A stretch of 64,000 bases of DNA from Thermodesulfovibrio sp. 3462-1 (lineage in GTDB: Bacteria > Nitrospirota > Thermodesulfovibrionia > Thermodesulfovibrionales > Thermodesulfovibrionaceae). Shown in pieces: positions 9,436 to 18,201 of the stretch; within the stretch, counting starts at the first letter, position 1, and each line of letters opens with the position of its first letter. Position numbers and translations under genes: made by a program. The notes beneath the pieces are model-generated. The model had not been told where the DNA came from. It made no database searches and was given only the letters and a program-made list of their open reading frames with translations. Location: the NCBI RefSeq assembly GCF_040451425.1, contig NZ_CP144374.1, positions 310,001 to 374,000 on the forward strand, read 5' to 3'.

Positions 9436-10386
9436 ATGAGTTCATCTAAGGCTCAAAATGTAGCTTATTTAAATTTATCAGATAAAGAGTTTAATCAAAA
9501 GATTGAAAAAGCATTTGAAATTCTGAAAGATTGCACTCTCTGCCCGAGAAATTGCCATGTTGACAGAATCTCGGGTAAAAAAGGAGCATGTAAAGTTCTT
9601 ATAAAACCCTATGTTTCAAGCTGGGGACCGCATTTTGGAGAAGAAGCTCCTTTGGTTGGAAGATACGGTTCAGGAACCATATTTTTCGGTTTTTGTAATC
9701 TCAGCTGTGTATATTGTCAGAACTGGACAATAAGCCATCTTGGAGAAGGTGAAGAAATCTCCTGTGATGAGCTTGCTCAAATTATGATTTTTCTTCAAAA
9801 TTCAGGCTGTCACAATATAAATCTTGTAACACCAACTCATCAGGTTCCTCAAATTATTAAATCAATTTACATTGCCCGTGAACAGGGACTCAGAATTCCG
9901 ATTGTTTATAACTCGGGTGGTTATGAAGCAATTGAAACTTTAGAAATTCTTGATGGAATCATTGATATTTATATGCCTGATTTTAAATATGCTGATAATG
10001 CTCTGGCTGAAAAGTATTCAAAGGTTAAAAAATACACTGAGTTCGCAAAAAAAGCTTTGAAGGAGATGCACAGGCAGGTTGGAGATCTGATTATAAATGC
10101 AGAAGGAATTGCAGTTAGAGGACTTCTTGTAAGACATCTTGTTTTACCAAACAACATTGCAGGAACTGAAGAGGTAGTGAAATTTATTGCTGAGGAAATC
10201 TCAAAAGATACATACATAAACATTATGGATCAATACAGGCCCTGCTGGCAGACAGATAAGTATCCTGAATTAAACAGAACAATAACGCACAAGGAGTTTG
10301 AAGACGCTGTGAATATTGCTTTAAAATACGGACTAACAAGAATTGACTGCCTTATTTATTCAAAGAGATATTACCGCTGGCTCTAA
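9436..10386 (+). CDS. Radical SAM protein, PflA-like (COG1313 type)
   Basis: Fe-S/SAM enzyme related to pyruvate formate-lyase activases. The cluster motif CNLSCVYC (about 87-94) is the canonical CxxxCxxC. An N-terminal cysteine set, CTLCPRNC (about 33-40) and a later GACK, is typical of the PflX/COG1313 branch, as is the HQVPQI segment. The 316-aa length fits. A GGGAG ribosome-binding site precedes the ATG. Its 3' end overlaps the convergent phosphoesterase gene by 27 bp. The target of activation is unknown and no glycyl radical enzyme is in the window. Confidence 0.88.
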   Translation: MSSSKAQNVAYLNLSDKEFNQKIEKAFEILKDCTLCPRNCHVDRISGKKGACKVLIKPYVSSWGPHFGEEAPLVGRYGSGTIFFGFCNLSCVYCQNWTISHLGEGEEISCDELAQIMIFLQNSGCHNINLVTPTHQVPQIIKSIYIAREQGLRIPIVYNSGGYEAIETLEILDGIIDIYMPDFKYADNALAEKYSKVKKYTEFAKKALKEMHRQVGDLIINAEGIAVRGLLVRHLVLPNNIAGTEEVVKFIAEEISKDTYINIMDQYRPCWQTDKYPELNRTITHKEFEDAVNIALKYGLTRIDCLIYSKRYYRWL

Positions 10387-10839
10387 ACTATCAAGATCAA
10401 GGACCACAACAGTTGCCTTTCCATAAAGCCAGCCACAGGCCTCCCCAGGATTTATGATCAAAGTATTGTTTACTCTGCGAATATCAACTTCATGCATGTG
10501 TCCATAAACGATTAGATTAAATCTACCTGATTGAGCAAGTGCTTCAATTGTCTGAGGTTCATGCATCAATGCAATTTTTTTACCTTCAATTTCTAATTCT
10601 CTTATTTGTGGTTGGATTCTTTCTCCATACATTTTCTTTAAAAGAACTTTATCTCCATCATTATTTCCAAAAACTCCGTAAAACTCACCTTCAAAGTCTT
10701 TAAAAACTCTCCATGTAAAGGGAGAGACAAAATCACCTGCATGAATTATTGCTTTTACATTGTTTTCTTTAAAAATTTTCAATGCCTTTCTTATGTTTTC
10801 CATATGATCATGGGTGTCAGAGATAATTCCTATTTTCAT
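10360..10839 (-). CDS. YfcE/MJ0936-type metallophosphoesterase
   Basis: Small calcineurin-like phosphoesterase. Seen in order: ISDTHDH (8-12 metal ligands), HAGDFVSP, GNNDGD (about 58-63), MHEPQ and YGHMHEVDI, which complete the five metal-binding motifs of the family; cyclic phosphodiesters are typical substrates. At 159 aa it has the family length. The start ATG lies within the 3' end of scpA (23-nt overlap), so it is coupled to that gene. A GGAGGAAAG site about 2-10 nt before the ATG supports the start. Confidence 0.92.
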   Translation of the reverse strand: MKIGIISDTHDHMENIRKALKIFKENNVKAIIHAGDFVSPFTWRVFKDFEGEFYGVFGNNDGDKVLLKKMYGERIQPQIRELEIEGKKIALMHEPQTIEALAQSGRFNLIVYGHMHEVDIRRVNNTLIINPGEACGWLYGKATVVVLDLDSLEPAVISL

Positions 10840-11515
10840 TTCTTTCCTCCAAATTTATTAAAATTTTTCCAAAAGGTTTTTCCTGATAGGCTATGGCAAT
10901 TCTGAGTTTTATTAATTCCAATAATGCAAGAAAAGTCACTATAATTTCAAGTTTTGATGAGTTATATTTAAAAAGTTCATAAAAATCTATTGATTTTTTA
11001 AATCTCAGCAAATTGAGAATCTGTTCAATTTTTTCCTCAACCTTTATGGTTTCCTTTGGAACATATATTCTCGGCTGAGGTTTATCAAGTATTTTCTTTA
11101 AAGCCTGTAAAAGGTCAAATATATTCAATTCCTCAAGAAAAAATTCCTCCTGTTTTGATGTACTTCTTGAAAAAGCCAGGGACCATACTTCATATCTTTC
11201 TTTAAGAATTTTAGAGGCTTCTTTGAAATTCTGATATTCTATTAATTTTTCTACCAGTTCTTTTCTTGGGTCTTCTTCCTCAGGTTCTTGCACTGGAAGA
11301 AGCATTTTTGACTTTATATAAATCAATGTAGCTGCCATAACAAGAAACTCTGAGGCAATTTCAAGGTCAAGCTCTTTCATAAGTTCAAGATATTCAAGAT
11401 ACTGCTTTGTAATTAAAGCAATCGGAATGTCATAAATGTCTATTTTATTCTGTTTAATAAGATGAAGAAGCAAATCTAAGGGACCTTCAAATACGGGTAA
11501 ATTAACCTGAATCAT
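10817..11515 (-). CDS. scpA: Segregation and condensation protein A
   Basis: Kleisin subunit of the SMC-ScpAB condensin that compacts and segregates the chromosome. The N-terminal VFEGPLDLLLHLIKQNKIDI is diagnostic, followed by QYLEYLE and the acidic linker EPEEEDPR, with a winged-helix C-terminus. The start is placed at ATG 11515 rather than the upstream 11548 because family members begin a few residues before FEGPLD and a TGn TAAAAT -10 (11524-11529, minus) lies inside the longer version. No scpB is adjacent in the window. Confidence 0.92.
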   Translation of the reverse strand: MIQVNLPVFEGPLDLLLHLIKQNKIDIYDIPIALITKQYLEYLELMKELDLEIASEFLVMAATLIYIKSKMLLPVQEPEEEDPRKELVEKLIEYQNFKEASKILKERYEVWSLAFSRSTSKQEEFFLEELNIFDLLQALKKILDKPQPRIYVPKETIKVEEKIEQILNLLRFKKSIDFYELFKYNSSKLEIIVTFLALLELIKLRIAIAYQEKPFGKILINLEERNENRNYL

Positions 11516-11523
11516 TTTATAGT

Positions 11524-11532
11524 ATTTTAGCA
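11524..11532 (-). promoter_or_regulatory. Extended -10 promoter of scpA
   Basis: Minus-strand TGC TAAAAT ending 8 nt before the scpA ATG at 11515, with no ribosome-binding site between, predicting a leader of one or two nucleotides. Confidence 0.45.
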
Positions 11533-11566
11533 CAATCTTAGCTGGCATATCTCAGTTTTTTTCTTG

Positions 11567-11572
11567 TATAAT
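11567..11572 (+). promoter_or_regulatory. -10 box of moeA, leaderless type
   Basis: A perfect TATAAT ends 6 nt before the ATG at 11579, which would place the transcription start on the start codon. No Shine-Dalgarno sequence precedes the ATG and no good -35 was found. Confidence 0.55.
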
Positions 11573-11578
11573 AAATCT

Positions 11579-12814
11579 ATGCTTGATAAAAAATATCTGC
11601 TCCCTCAGGATGCTTTAAAGCTTATACTACATAACCTTAAACCAGGATGTCTTACAGTTGAAACAATTCCAATTGAGAAAGCTTATGGAAGAGTTACAGC
11701 AGAAGACATTCTTTCTCCTGAAGATCTTCCTGGCTTTGAACGTTCTACTGTTGATGGCTTTGCTGTAAAAGCTTTTGATACCTTTGGCGCAAAAGAAAGC
11801 TCTCCTGTTTATCTCACAGTTAAAGGTGATATAGCAATGGGGGCTATACCCCATTTTTCTCTATCAAATGGTGAAGCTGCGTCTATTGCAACTGGAGGTA
11901 TGCTGCCTGAAGGAGCTGATGCTATTGTTATGATAGAGCATGTTAATGTAATATCAAATGATTTGATTGAGGTTTTAAGGGCTGTTTCTCCTGGTGAAAA
12001 TGTTATATTCCGTGATGAGGATGCAAAAAAAGGAGAAGTTGTTATAAAGGCAGGACACAGGCTTAAACCTCAGGACATAGGCGCTCTTGCTGGAGTGGGA
12101 ATAACAACTGTTAAGGTTTTTAAGCAACCTGTGGTTTCTATAATTCTTACAGGAGATGAAATAATTCCTCACACTGAAAAAGTTACTCCTGGAAAAGTAA
12201 GGGATGTAAACTCCTTTACCCTTGCAGGGCTGTGCTATGAAAATGGCGCTGTTCCTTTAAAAATGGGAATAGTGAGAGATGAATATGATAAGCTTAAAGA
12301 AACTGTTCAAAAAGCTTATGAAATAAGTGACATAATACTTATTACTGGTGGAACTTCTGCTGGGGTGAAGGATTTAACAGCAAAGGTTATAGATGAACTT
12401 GGCTCGCCAGGGGTGCTTTTTCATGGTGCTTCAATAAAGCCAGGAAAACCTGTTATTGGGGCAGTATGCAATGGCAAACCTGTTTTTGGACTTCCTGGTC
12501 ATCCTGTAGCTGTTTATATATGTTTTGAACTATTTGTCAAACCCGTAATTCATCATATGCTTAAAGTAACAGATAAAAACTTTAAAAAAACTGTAAAGGC
12601 AAAGATTTCAAGAAATATTCATTCTCAGGCTGGGAGAGAAGATTTTATAAGGGTATATCTTGAAGAGCATAATGGTGAGATATGGGCAACTCCTTTGTTA
12701 AGTAAATCCGGACTTATAATGAGCCTTGTAAAAGCTCAGGGAATTGTTCGTATTCCCTCTGAGCTCATAGGATTGTCAGAGGGACAAGAAGTTCTCATTG
12801 AGATTATAGATTAG
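11579..12814 (+). CDS. moeA: Molybdopterin molybdenumtransferase
   Basis: Inserts molybdate into adenylylated molybdopterin. Domains in order: N-terminal linker with GRVTAEDI, the active-site loop FERSTVDGFA, the ATGGMLPEGADAIVMIE segment, LKPQDIGALAGVGI, then the MogA-like domain with ILTGDEI and GGTSAGVKD, FHGASIKPGKP, and the C-terminal FGLPGHPVA. The 411-aa length is normal. A TTG at 11564 is in frame but lies upstream of and within the promoter box, so ATG 11579 is chosen. It implies molybdo- or tungstoenzymes in the organism. The 3' end overlaps the convergent epimerase gene by 11 bp. Confidence 0.96.
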   Translation: MLDKKYLLPQDALKLILHNLKPGCLTVETIPIEKAYGRVTAEDILSPEDLPGFERSTVDGFAVKAFDTFGAKESSPVYLTVKGDIAMGAIPHFSLSNGEAASIATGGMLPEGADAIVMIEHVNVISNDLIEVLRAVSPGENVIFRDEDAKKGEVVIKAGHRLKPQDIGALAGVGITTVKVFKQPVVSIILTGDEIIPHTEKVTPGKVRDVNSFTLAGLCYENGAVPLKMGIVRDEYDKLKETVQKAYEISDIILITGGTSAGVKDLTAKVIDELGSPGVLFHGASIKPGKPVIGAVCNGKPVFGLPGHPVAVYICFELFVKPVIHHMLKVTDKNFKKTVKAKISRNIHSQAGREDFIRVYLEEHNGEIWATPLLSKSGLIMSLVKAQGIVRIPSELIGLSEGQEVLIEIID

Positions 12815-13676
12815 ATGCGATAGCCCACTTTATTTGTTCTTTATAAGGAATTGGCTTTCTTCCTAAAAGAGCTTCTATTTTCAAAGCTTCAGAGTCTTCA
12901 CAGATGTTGTCTTTCCACATCATTTTGTACTGCTCCTGAGCCAGTATTTTAAGAAAAAACTTTGGAAAAGGAATAAAAATAACTTTTTTCCCAAAATATG
13001 TTGCAAAGTCATGAACAATATCACGTAGTGTTACTCTTTCATCTCCGCAAAGTTCAAAGATACCGCTACTGTGGTAATCTATGGCATTAATAAAGCATTC
13101 TGCTACATCTCTTACATCTACTGGTTGAAAGTAATAATTACGAATATCAGGAAATATTAAAAATGGCAATTTTTTAAGAACTCTCCTGAGCTCTAAAAAA
13201 AGGAGCTGCTGTGGTCCGATAATAAAAGAAGGTCGAAGTATCACAAATGGGATTCCAGTTTTTATAAGTTCCTTTTCAGCTTTAAATTTTGTAATATGAT
13301 ATTTAGATGGAGCCTTTTCATCAGCTCCTAATGCGCTCATATGAATTATTTTTTCAATCGGGAAGTCTTTTAAAATCTCATAAAGAGTCTTTGGATACTC
13401 ATAATGGACTTTTTCAAACGTAGATTTTTGAGTTTCCTTAATAATTCCAATAAGATGAATCACATATTGAGGGTTGATAATTTTCAGGATTTCTCTTAAT
13501 TTTTCCTGATCTGTGAATTCATTGAGTTGATAAATTTTTATATTTTTTCCAAAGAGAGATTTTGCTTTTTCAGGATTTCTTACAATTAAATGAACATCAT
13601 ATTTTTTTGTTAAAGCCATGTTTACAACATGTCTTCCAACAAAACCTGTTCCGCCTGTAATTAACAGTTTTTTCAT
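12804..13676 (-). CDS. NAD(P)-binding epimerase-like protein (NDUFA9/NmrA type)
   Basis: Atypical short-chain dehydrogenase. Glycine motif TGGTGFVGRHVV (about 6-17), then VIHLIGIIKE and the atypical SALGADEKAPSKYHITK region where the active-site Tyr/Lys are partly kept. The 290-aa length matches complex I NDUFA9-like and NmrA-like proteins of bacteria. It lies downstream of hsp20 after a hairpin terminator. The substrate is unknown. Confidence 0.85.
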   Translation of the reverse strand: MKKLLITGGTGFVGRHVVNMALTKKYDVHLIVRNPEKAKSLFGKNIKIYQLNEFTDQEKLREILKIINPQYVIHLIGIIKETQKSTFEKVHYEYPKTLYEILKDFPIEKIIHMSALGADEKAPSKYHITKFKAEKELIKTGIPFVILRPSFIIGPQQLLFLELRRVLKKLPFLIFPDIRNYYFQPVDVRDVAECFINAIDYHSSGIFELCGDERVTLRDIVHDFATYFGKKVIFIPFPKFFLKILAQEQYKMMWKDNICEDSEALKIEALLGRKPIPYKEQIKWAIASNL

Positions 13677-13683
13677 AAAAATT

Positions 13684-13708
13684 CAAGGAGGGCATGCGCC
13701 CTCCTTGA
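13684..13708 (-). terminator. Rho-independent terminator after hsp20
   Basis: Near-perfect inverted repeat, CAAGGAGGGC on one arm and its complement on the other, around a four-base loop. On the minus strand it is followed by ATTTTTATG, giving the U-run. It lies 10 nt after the hsp20 stop and just before the epimerase start. Confidence 0.75.
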
Positions 13709-13717
13709 CCTGTTTAG

Positions 13718-14197
13718 TTATTCAATTTTTAGCTTCACTTCTTTTTTCTTTGCTTCTTCAGTCTTGGGAATTCTTATCTCAAGCACACCATTTTCAAATT
13801 TTGCCTTTGCTTTGTCAGTTTGAACCTCCACTGGAAGTCTGAATGTTCTTGAAAAGGAGCCATAAGAGCGCTCATATCTGTAGTAGTCTTTCTTTTCCAC
13901 TTTTTCTTCTTTCTTTTTCTCACCAGAGATGGTAAGATAATCATCAGTGATTTTAACTTCAATGTCCTCTTTATTTATACCTGGAAGCTCTGCCTTGACA
14001 ACCAGATCATCGCCTTCCTCAAATATGTCTACTGCTGGAGAAATAAACTCAGCTTCTTCTCTTAATCTTGGCACAAATGTTCTAAACAGAGAGAAAGGCC
14101 TTCTCATAATTTCATCAAAAACACGCTCAATTTCCTCAAAAGGAGAAAGAATTGAAGGTTCAACCCTTGCTACATCCTTTGTTTCTTTTCTTGTCAT
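13718..14197 (-). CDS. Hsp20-family small heat shock protein
   Basis: ATP-independent holdase chaperone. The alpha-crystallin domain spans about residues 50-150: PAVDIFEEGDDLVVKAELPG, then DYLTISGEKK and GSFSRTFRLP, and the C-terminal IPKTEEAKKK with the I-P element. The 159-aa length is typical. A strong AAAGGAGGTG ribosome-binding site precedes the ATG, and TTGACA-18-TATATT at 14240-14269 is a good housekeeping promoter. No CIRCE-like inverted repeat was seen. Monocistronic, ending in a hairpin terminator. Confidence 0.95.
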   Translation of the reverse strand: MTRKETKDVARVEPSILSPFEEIERVFDEIMRRPFSLFRTFVPRLREEAEFISPAVDIFEEGDDLVVKAELPGINKEDIEVKITDDYLTISGEKKKEEKVEKKDYYRYERSYGSFSRTFRLPVEVQTDKAKAKFENGVLEIRIPKTEEAKKKEVKLKIE

Positions 14198-14239
14198 GGC
14201 TTACACCTCCTTTTAAGTGATATTGACATTATCTAACTA

Positions 14240-14269
14240 AATATATCATTAAAACTCCACTTTTGTCAA
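14240..14269 (-). promoter_or_regulatory. Sigma-70-type promoter of hsp20
   Basis: Minus strand: perfect -35 TTGACA (14269-14264), 18-bp spacer, -10 TATATT (14245-14240), about 40 nt before the ATG. Confidence 0.65.
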
Positions 14270-14302
14270 GAGGTTTTATTAAATTATTTTATACAATTTA
14301 TA

Positions 14303-15325
14303 TCAAATTAAAATAACCTTGCCATGGCTTTTTTCCAGAACCTCACCTACTGCGGTTGCTTGAATCCCCTTTGAATTCAATTTTGCAATCAAATCATCTG
14401 CTTTACTGGAGGCTACAGAGATAAGAAGTCCTCCTGAAGTTTGAGGGTCAGAGAGAATATCAAGGGTTACAGGGTCTGTTTTGCCAGTGTCGATCAATTT
14501 TGAGCAGTAGTTAATATTTCTTCTTCCACCTGCTGGAACAATTCCTATTGAGGCAAATTCATAAACTCTTGGTAACACTGGAACTTTATCTTTCCATATT
14601 TTTATTGTTACTTTGCTTGCCCTTGCCATCTCAAGAGCATGTCCTATCAGCCCAAATCCTGTTATATCTGTGCAGGCATTGACTCCAGTTTGCATCATTG
14701 TTTCAGAAGCTTCTTTGTTAAGGAGAGTCATTGTTTTTGTAAGAAGCTCTGTTGTTTCAGGATCAAGAAGTTTTCCTTTGAGCGCTGTTGATAGAATTCC
14801 TGTGCCAATTGGTTTTGTCAAAATTAAAATATCTCCTGTTTTTGCACCTCTGTTTGTAACAAATTTTTCAGGATGAACAACTCCAGTGGCTGAAATTCCG
14901 TATTTTATTTCAGGATCTTCAACACTGTGTCCACCTATCATAAACGCTCCTGCTTCTTTGAGTTTGTCAGCGCCTCCTTTCAGGATTTCCTTCAAAATTG
15001 ATTTATCCATCTCATTTACTGGAAAACAAACAATATTCAGTGCCAGAAGAGGTTTTGCACCAACTGCGTATATGTCACTTAAGGCATTTGCAACTGCTAT
15101 TTGTCCAAAGTCATAAGGATTATCCACAACAGGAGTGAAGAAATCAACGCTTTGCACAATAGCGATTTCTTTATTTAAACGATAAATTCCTGCATCAGAC
15201 CAGTCTTCAGAGCCAATCAAAATATTGGGGTCTTTGGGTAAAGGAATCTCTTTTAGTATTTCTTCAAGGTCCCCTGGACCTATCTTTGCTGCTCAGCCAG
15301 CAGCCTTAACTTTTTCTGTAAGCAT
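14303..15325 (-). CDS. selD: Selenophosphate synthase with in-frame UGA (selenocysteine)
   Basis: Selenide, water dikinase: makes selenophosphate from selenide and ATP. A frame that ignored UGA would begin at MIGSEDWSD and lack the active site. Extending to ATG 15325 gives MLTEKVKAAGUAAKIGPGDL, with TGA at 15295-15293 as residue 11; it aligns with the catalytic Cys17 of E. coli SelD (AGCGCKI), and the essential Lys is kept three residues on (K14). Further motifs: GGHSVEDPEIKYG, ACTDITGFGLIGHA, LSDPQTSGGLL. The extended protein is 340 aa, the normal length. AAGG lies 7 nt before the ATG. selA, selB and tRNA-Sec are not in the window. Confidence 0.95.
15267..15281 (-). promoter_or_regulatory. 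Candidate bacterial SECIS hairpin in selD
   Basis: Twelve nucleotides after the UGA on the minus strand, AGGTCC pairs with GGACCT around a three-base AGG loop. Position and small G-containing loop fit a bacterial SECIS element that recruits SelB. It lies inside the coding sequence, as bacterial SECIS elements do. Confidence 0.6.
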
Positions 15326-15349
15326 TTTAATACCTTGTTGTTTTTTTTA

Positions 15350-15358
15350 ATTTTACCA
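15350..15358 (-). promoter_or_regulatory. Extended -10 promoter of selD
   Basis: Minus-strand TGG TAAAAT, 24 nt before the selD ATG, leaving a short leader that carries AAGG. It is divergent from the mltG promoter. Confidence 0.4.
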
Positions 15359-15372
15359 TAATTTTAAATAGT

Positions 15373-15402
15373 TTGCCATTTAATGTTTCCATTTGCTAAC
15401 AT
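15373..15402 (+). promoter_or_regulatory. Promoter of mltG, leaderless type
   Basis: TTGCCA (15373-15378), 18-bp spacer, TGC extension and TAACAT (15397-15402), ending 6 nt before the mltG ATG with no ribosome-binding site. Confidence 0.55.
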
Positions 15403-15408
15403 TAAATA

Positions 15409-16404
15409 ATGAAACTCTGGAAAGCTGTAGCAATTGTTTTTGCAGGCTATTTTTTATTTTTGACACTTTATGTAACAATAGAACTTACAAAACCTATAAA
15501 TATCTCCGAGGATACAGAAGTTTACATACCCAGGGGTGCAACATTTTCCTCAATAGCTAAAACTTTTAAAGAAAAAGGGATTATCAGAAACGAGACTCTT
15601 TTCATTATAATAGGAAGAATTTACGGAATTGAAAGAAAAGCAAGGGCTGGATATTATCTGTTTACTAAAGAAATGACAGTGCTTGATGTTATCAAAAAGC
15701 TTCTTCAGGGAAAGATCTTAGAATATACTATTACAGTTGTTGAGGGTGACAGTCTATACGAGATTGCTGAGAAGCTTTCAAAAATTAATCCTGATTTTAA
15801 AGATAAACTATTTCAGCTTGCATATGACAAAGCATTTCTTCGGTCTTTACAAATTGATGCGCCTTCGTTAGAAGGATATCTTTTCCCTGATACTTATAAC
15901 ATTCCAAAAGGACTGGATCTTGAAGAGATTGTCAGACTGATGGTAAAGAGATTCTGGGATGTTTATGATTCAAATTTAATGAAAAAAACAAAAAAAATTG
16001 GCTGGACAGTGAATGAAGTAGTTACGCTTGCATCAATAATTGAGAAAGAAGCAAAATTAGATGAAGAAAAGCCTTTAATTTCAGCAGTTTATCACAATAG
16101 ACTTAAACTTGGAATGCCTCTTCAGGCTGATCCAACAGCAATTTATGGGGTTAAAAGATATAAGGATGGAGTCACAAAAAAAGACCTTAGAAACCCCTCT
16201 CCATACAATACTTACATAATTAAAGGACTTCCACCAGGACCCATTGCTTGTCCTGGATTAAAATCAATTTTAGCTGCTTTGAATCCTGCTAAGGTTTCAT
16301 ATCTTTATTTTGTATCTCGCGGGGATGGAACTCATGAATTTTCCTCTGACTATAAAACACACATTTCAGCTATAAGTCAAATAAGAGGTAGCAGAGTTGA
16401 TTGA
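15409..16404 (+). CDS. mltG: Endolytic murein transglycosylase
   Basis: YceG/MltG family enzyme that cleaves nascent peptidoglycan strands at the inner membrane. One N-terminal membrane helix (about 5-23), a LysM-like region with IPRGATFSSIAKTFKEKG, a second one around VVEGDSLYEIAEKL, then the catalytic domain: LEGYLFPDTYNIP, LASIIEKEAKLDEEKPLISAVYHNRL (catalytic Glu in IEKEA), and NPSPYNTYIIKGLPPGPI. The 331-aa length is normal. The gene overlaps ispG by 8 nt. Confidence 0.96.
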   Translation: MKLWKAVAIVFAGYFLFLTLYVTIELTKPINISEDTEVYIPRGATFSSIAKTFKEKGIIRNETLFIIIGRIYGIERKARAGYYLFTKEMTVLDVIKKLLQGKILEYTITVVEGDSLYEIAEKLSKINPDFKDKLFQLAYDKAFLRSLQIDAPSLEGYLFPDTYNIPKGLDLEEIVRLMVKRFWDVYDSNLMKKTKKIGWTVNEVVTLASIIEKEAKLDEEKPLISAVYHNRLKLGMPLQADPTAIYGVKRYKDGVTKKDLRNPSPYNTYIIKGLPPGPIACPGLKSILAALNPAKVSYLYFVSRGDGTHEFSSDYKTHISAISQIRGSRVD

Positions 16405-17467
16405 AAGAAGAAAGACAAGAAGAATTTATGTTGGAGATGTTTCAATCGGAGATGGAGCTCCTGTAAGGGTTCAGTCAATGACTAAAACAGATACTCGAAA
16501 TGTTAAAGCCACTGTCAGACAGATAAAAACACTTGAAAAAGCAGGTTGTGAAATAATAAGGGTTGCAGTTCCTGATGAGGCTGCTGCAAAAGCATTAGGA
16601 GAAATAAAAAAAATGATAAAAATTCCTTTAATTGCAGATATACACTTTAATTATAAACTTGCGCTTGAGGCAATTAATCAGGGAGTTGACGGATTAAGAA
16701 TAAATCCTGGAAATATTGGAGCAAAATGGAAGGTTAGGGAAGTGGTTAATGCTGCAAAGGACAAAAGGATACCAATAAGAATAGGAGTTAATGCAGGATC
16801 TTTACCAAAAGATTTAATTGAAAAATACGGAGGCTGTACACCTCAGGCAATGGTTGAGGCAGCAGAAAGGCACATCGAAATTCTTGAAGAACTTGATTTT
16901 CATGATATTAAAGTTTCATTGAAAGCATCAGATGTTATGAAAACAGTTGAAGCTTACCGTGCTTTCAGCAATAAATATGACTATCCACTTCATGTTGGAA
17001 TTACAGAAACAGGACCTGTGCCAGAGGGTGTTGTAAAGAGTTCCATTGGCATAGGACTTCTTTTACTTGAGGGGATTGGAGATACAATAAGAGTTTCTCT
17101 TACAGATTCTCCTCAGGTTGAAGTTAATGTGGCATACGAGATATTGAGGGTGACAGGATTAAGACAGTTTGGAGTTGATATAATAAGTTGTCCTACCTGT
17201 GGAAGATGTGAGGTGAATATTAAAAAAATGGTGAAAGAGGTAAAAAAAGCTCTGTCGTATATAAAACAGCCTATACAGGTAGCTGTAATGGGCTGTTCAG
17301 TTAATGGTCCTGGAGAAGCTAAGGAAGCAGACTTTGGAATAGCAGGAGGACGCAGACAGGGAATAGTTTTTGCAAAAGGAAAAATTATAAAAACAGTAAA
17401 AGAAAACAAGCTTGTAGATACCTTAGTTGAGGAAATTAGGAAATCCATTGGTACAATGCATCATTAA
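16397..17467 (+). CDS. ispG: 4-hydroxy-3-methylbut-2-en-1-yl diphosphate synthase
   Basis: Fe-S enzyme of the MEP isoprenoid pathway that reductively opens the cyclic diphosphate. Seen: VRVQSMTKTDTRNV near the start, PLIADIHFNYKLAL, GLRINPGNIG, and the C-terminal 4Fe-4S ligands in CPTCGRC and AVMGCSVNGPGEAKEAD. The 356-aa length is normal for the short bacterial form. The start is TTG 16397, overlapping mltG; AAGAGGTAG upstream may serve as ribosome-binding site. The stop is followed after one base by the CRISPR array, with no terminator between. Confidence 0.95.
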   Translation: MIERRKTRRIYVGDVSIGDGAPVRVQSMTKTDTRNVKATVRQIKTLEKAGCEIIRVAVPDEAAAKALGEIKKMIKIPLIADIHFNYKLALEAINQGVDGLRINPGNIGAKWKVREVVNAAKDKRIPIRIGVNAGSLPKDLIEKYGGCTPQAMVEAAERHIEILEELDFHDIKVSLKASDVMKTVEAYRAFSNKYDYPLHVGITETGPVPEGVVKSSIGIGLLLLEGIGDTIRVSLTDSPQVEVNVAYEILRVTGLRQFGVDIISCPTCGRCEVNIKKMVKEVKKALSYIKQPIQVAVMGCSVNGPGEAKEADFGIAGGRRQGIVFAKGKIIKTVKENKLVDTLVEEIRKSIGTMHH

Positions 17468-18015
17468 TGTCGCAATCCCTTTTAAATGAGGTCAAGTTTC
17501 CTACCAAGGATAAGCCTTTGGGGTACAAGGGGGAACCCGATGTGTCGCAATCCCTTTTAAATGAGGTCAAGTTTCCTACGAGGTAGAGAAATGGATGATA
17601 GGTATTATTTGGATTGGAGGTCGCAATCCCTTTTAAATGAGGTCAAGTTTCCTACTCCCGTGTCCGGGAGTGGGTAAGCAAACTCCCGGTCTCGTCGCAA
17701 TCCCTTTTAAATGAGGTCAAGTTTCCTACTTCCTCCAGACTGGAAGGATTTGCCAAAGGAAGAAATAGTCGCAATCCCTTTTAAATGAGGTCAAGTTTCC
17801 TACTAAAAAATGAAAAACATTTTACTAAAATGGCAAAAGTCGCAATCCCTTTTAAATGAGGTCAAGTTTCCTACGGCAGAAGAGAATGTTAATCCGTAAA
17901 GGGAGCACTGTCGCAATCCCTTTTAAATGAGGTCAAGTTTCCTACAAAAAGAATGTACTGTAGTTTCTTCCCCGAGAACGTCGCAATCCCTTTTAAATGA
18001 GGTCAAGTTTCCTAC

Positions 18016-18201
18016 ATTTCAAAACTGAAGAAGATTGCCAAAGAGGTATATGAGTCGCAATCCCTTTTAAATGAGGTCAAGTTTCCTACCCTCAAAGAGA
18101 TAGATCCAAAAGCTATAGTTGAAAAAGGTCGCAATCCCTTTTAAATGAGGTCAAGTTTCCTACATTTCAAAACTGAAGAAGATTGCCAAAGAGGTATATG
18201 A
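18016..18201. repeat. Duplicated CRISPR spacer
   Basis: The 38-nt spacer at 18016-18053 is repeated exactly at 18164-18201, with one different spacer (18090-18127) and two repeats between them. This points to a repeat-mediated duplication with partial loss, or to the same protospacer being captured twice. Confidence 0.98.

Noticed and set aside
11546..11548. Upstream ATG for scpA adding 11 residues
   Set aside because: It would lie upstream of a good -10 element and adds residues not typical of the family before FEGPLD.
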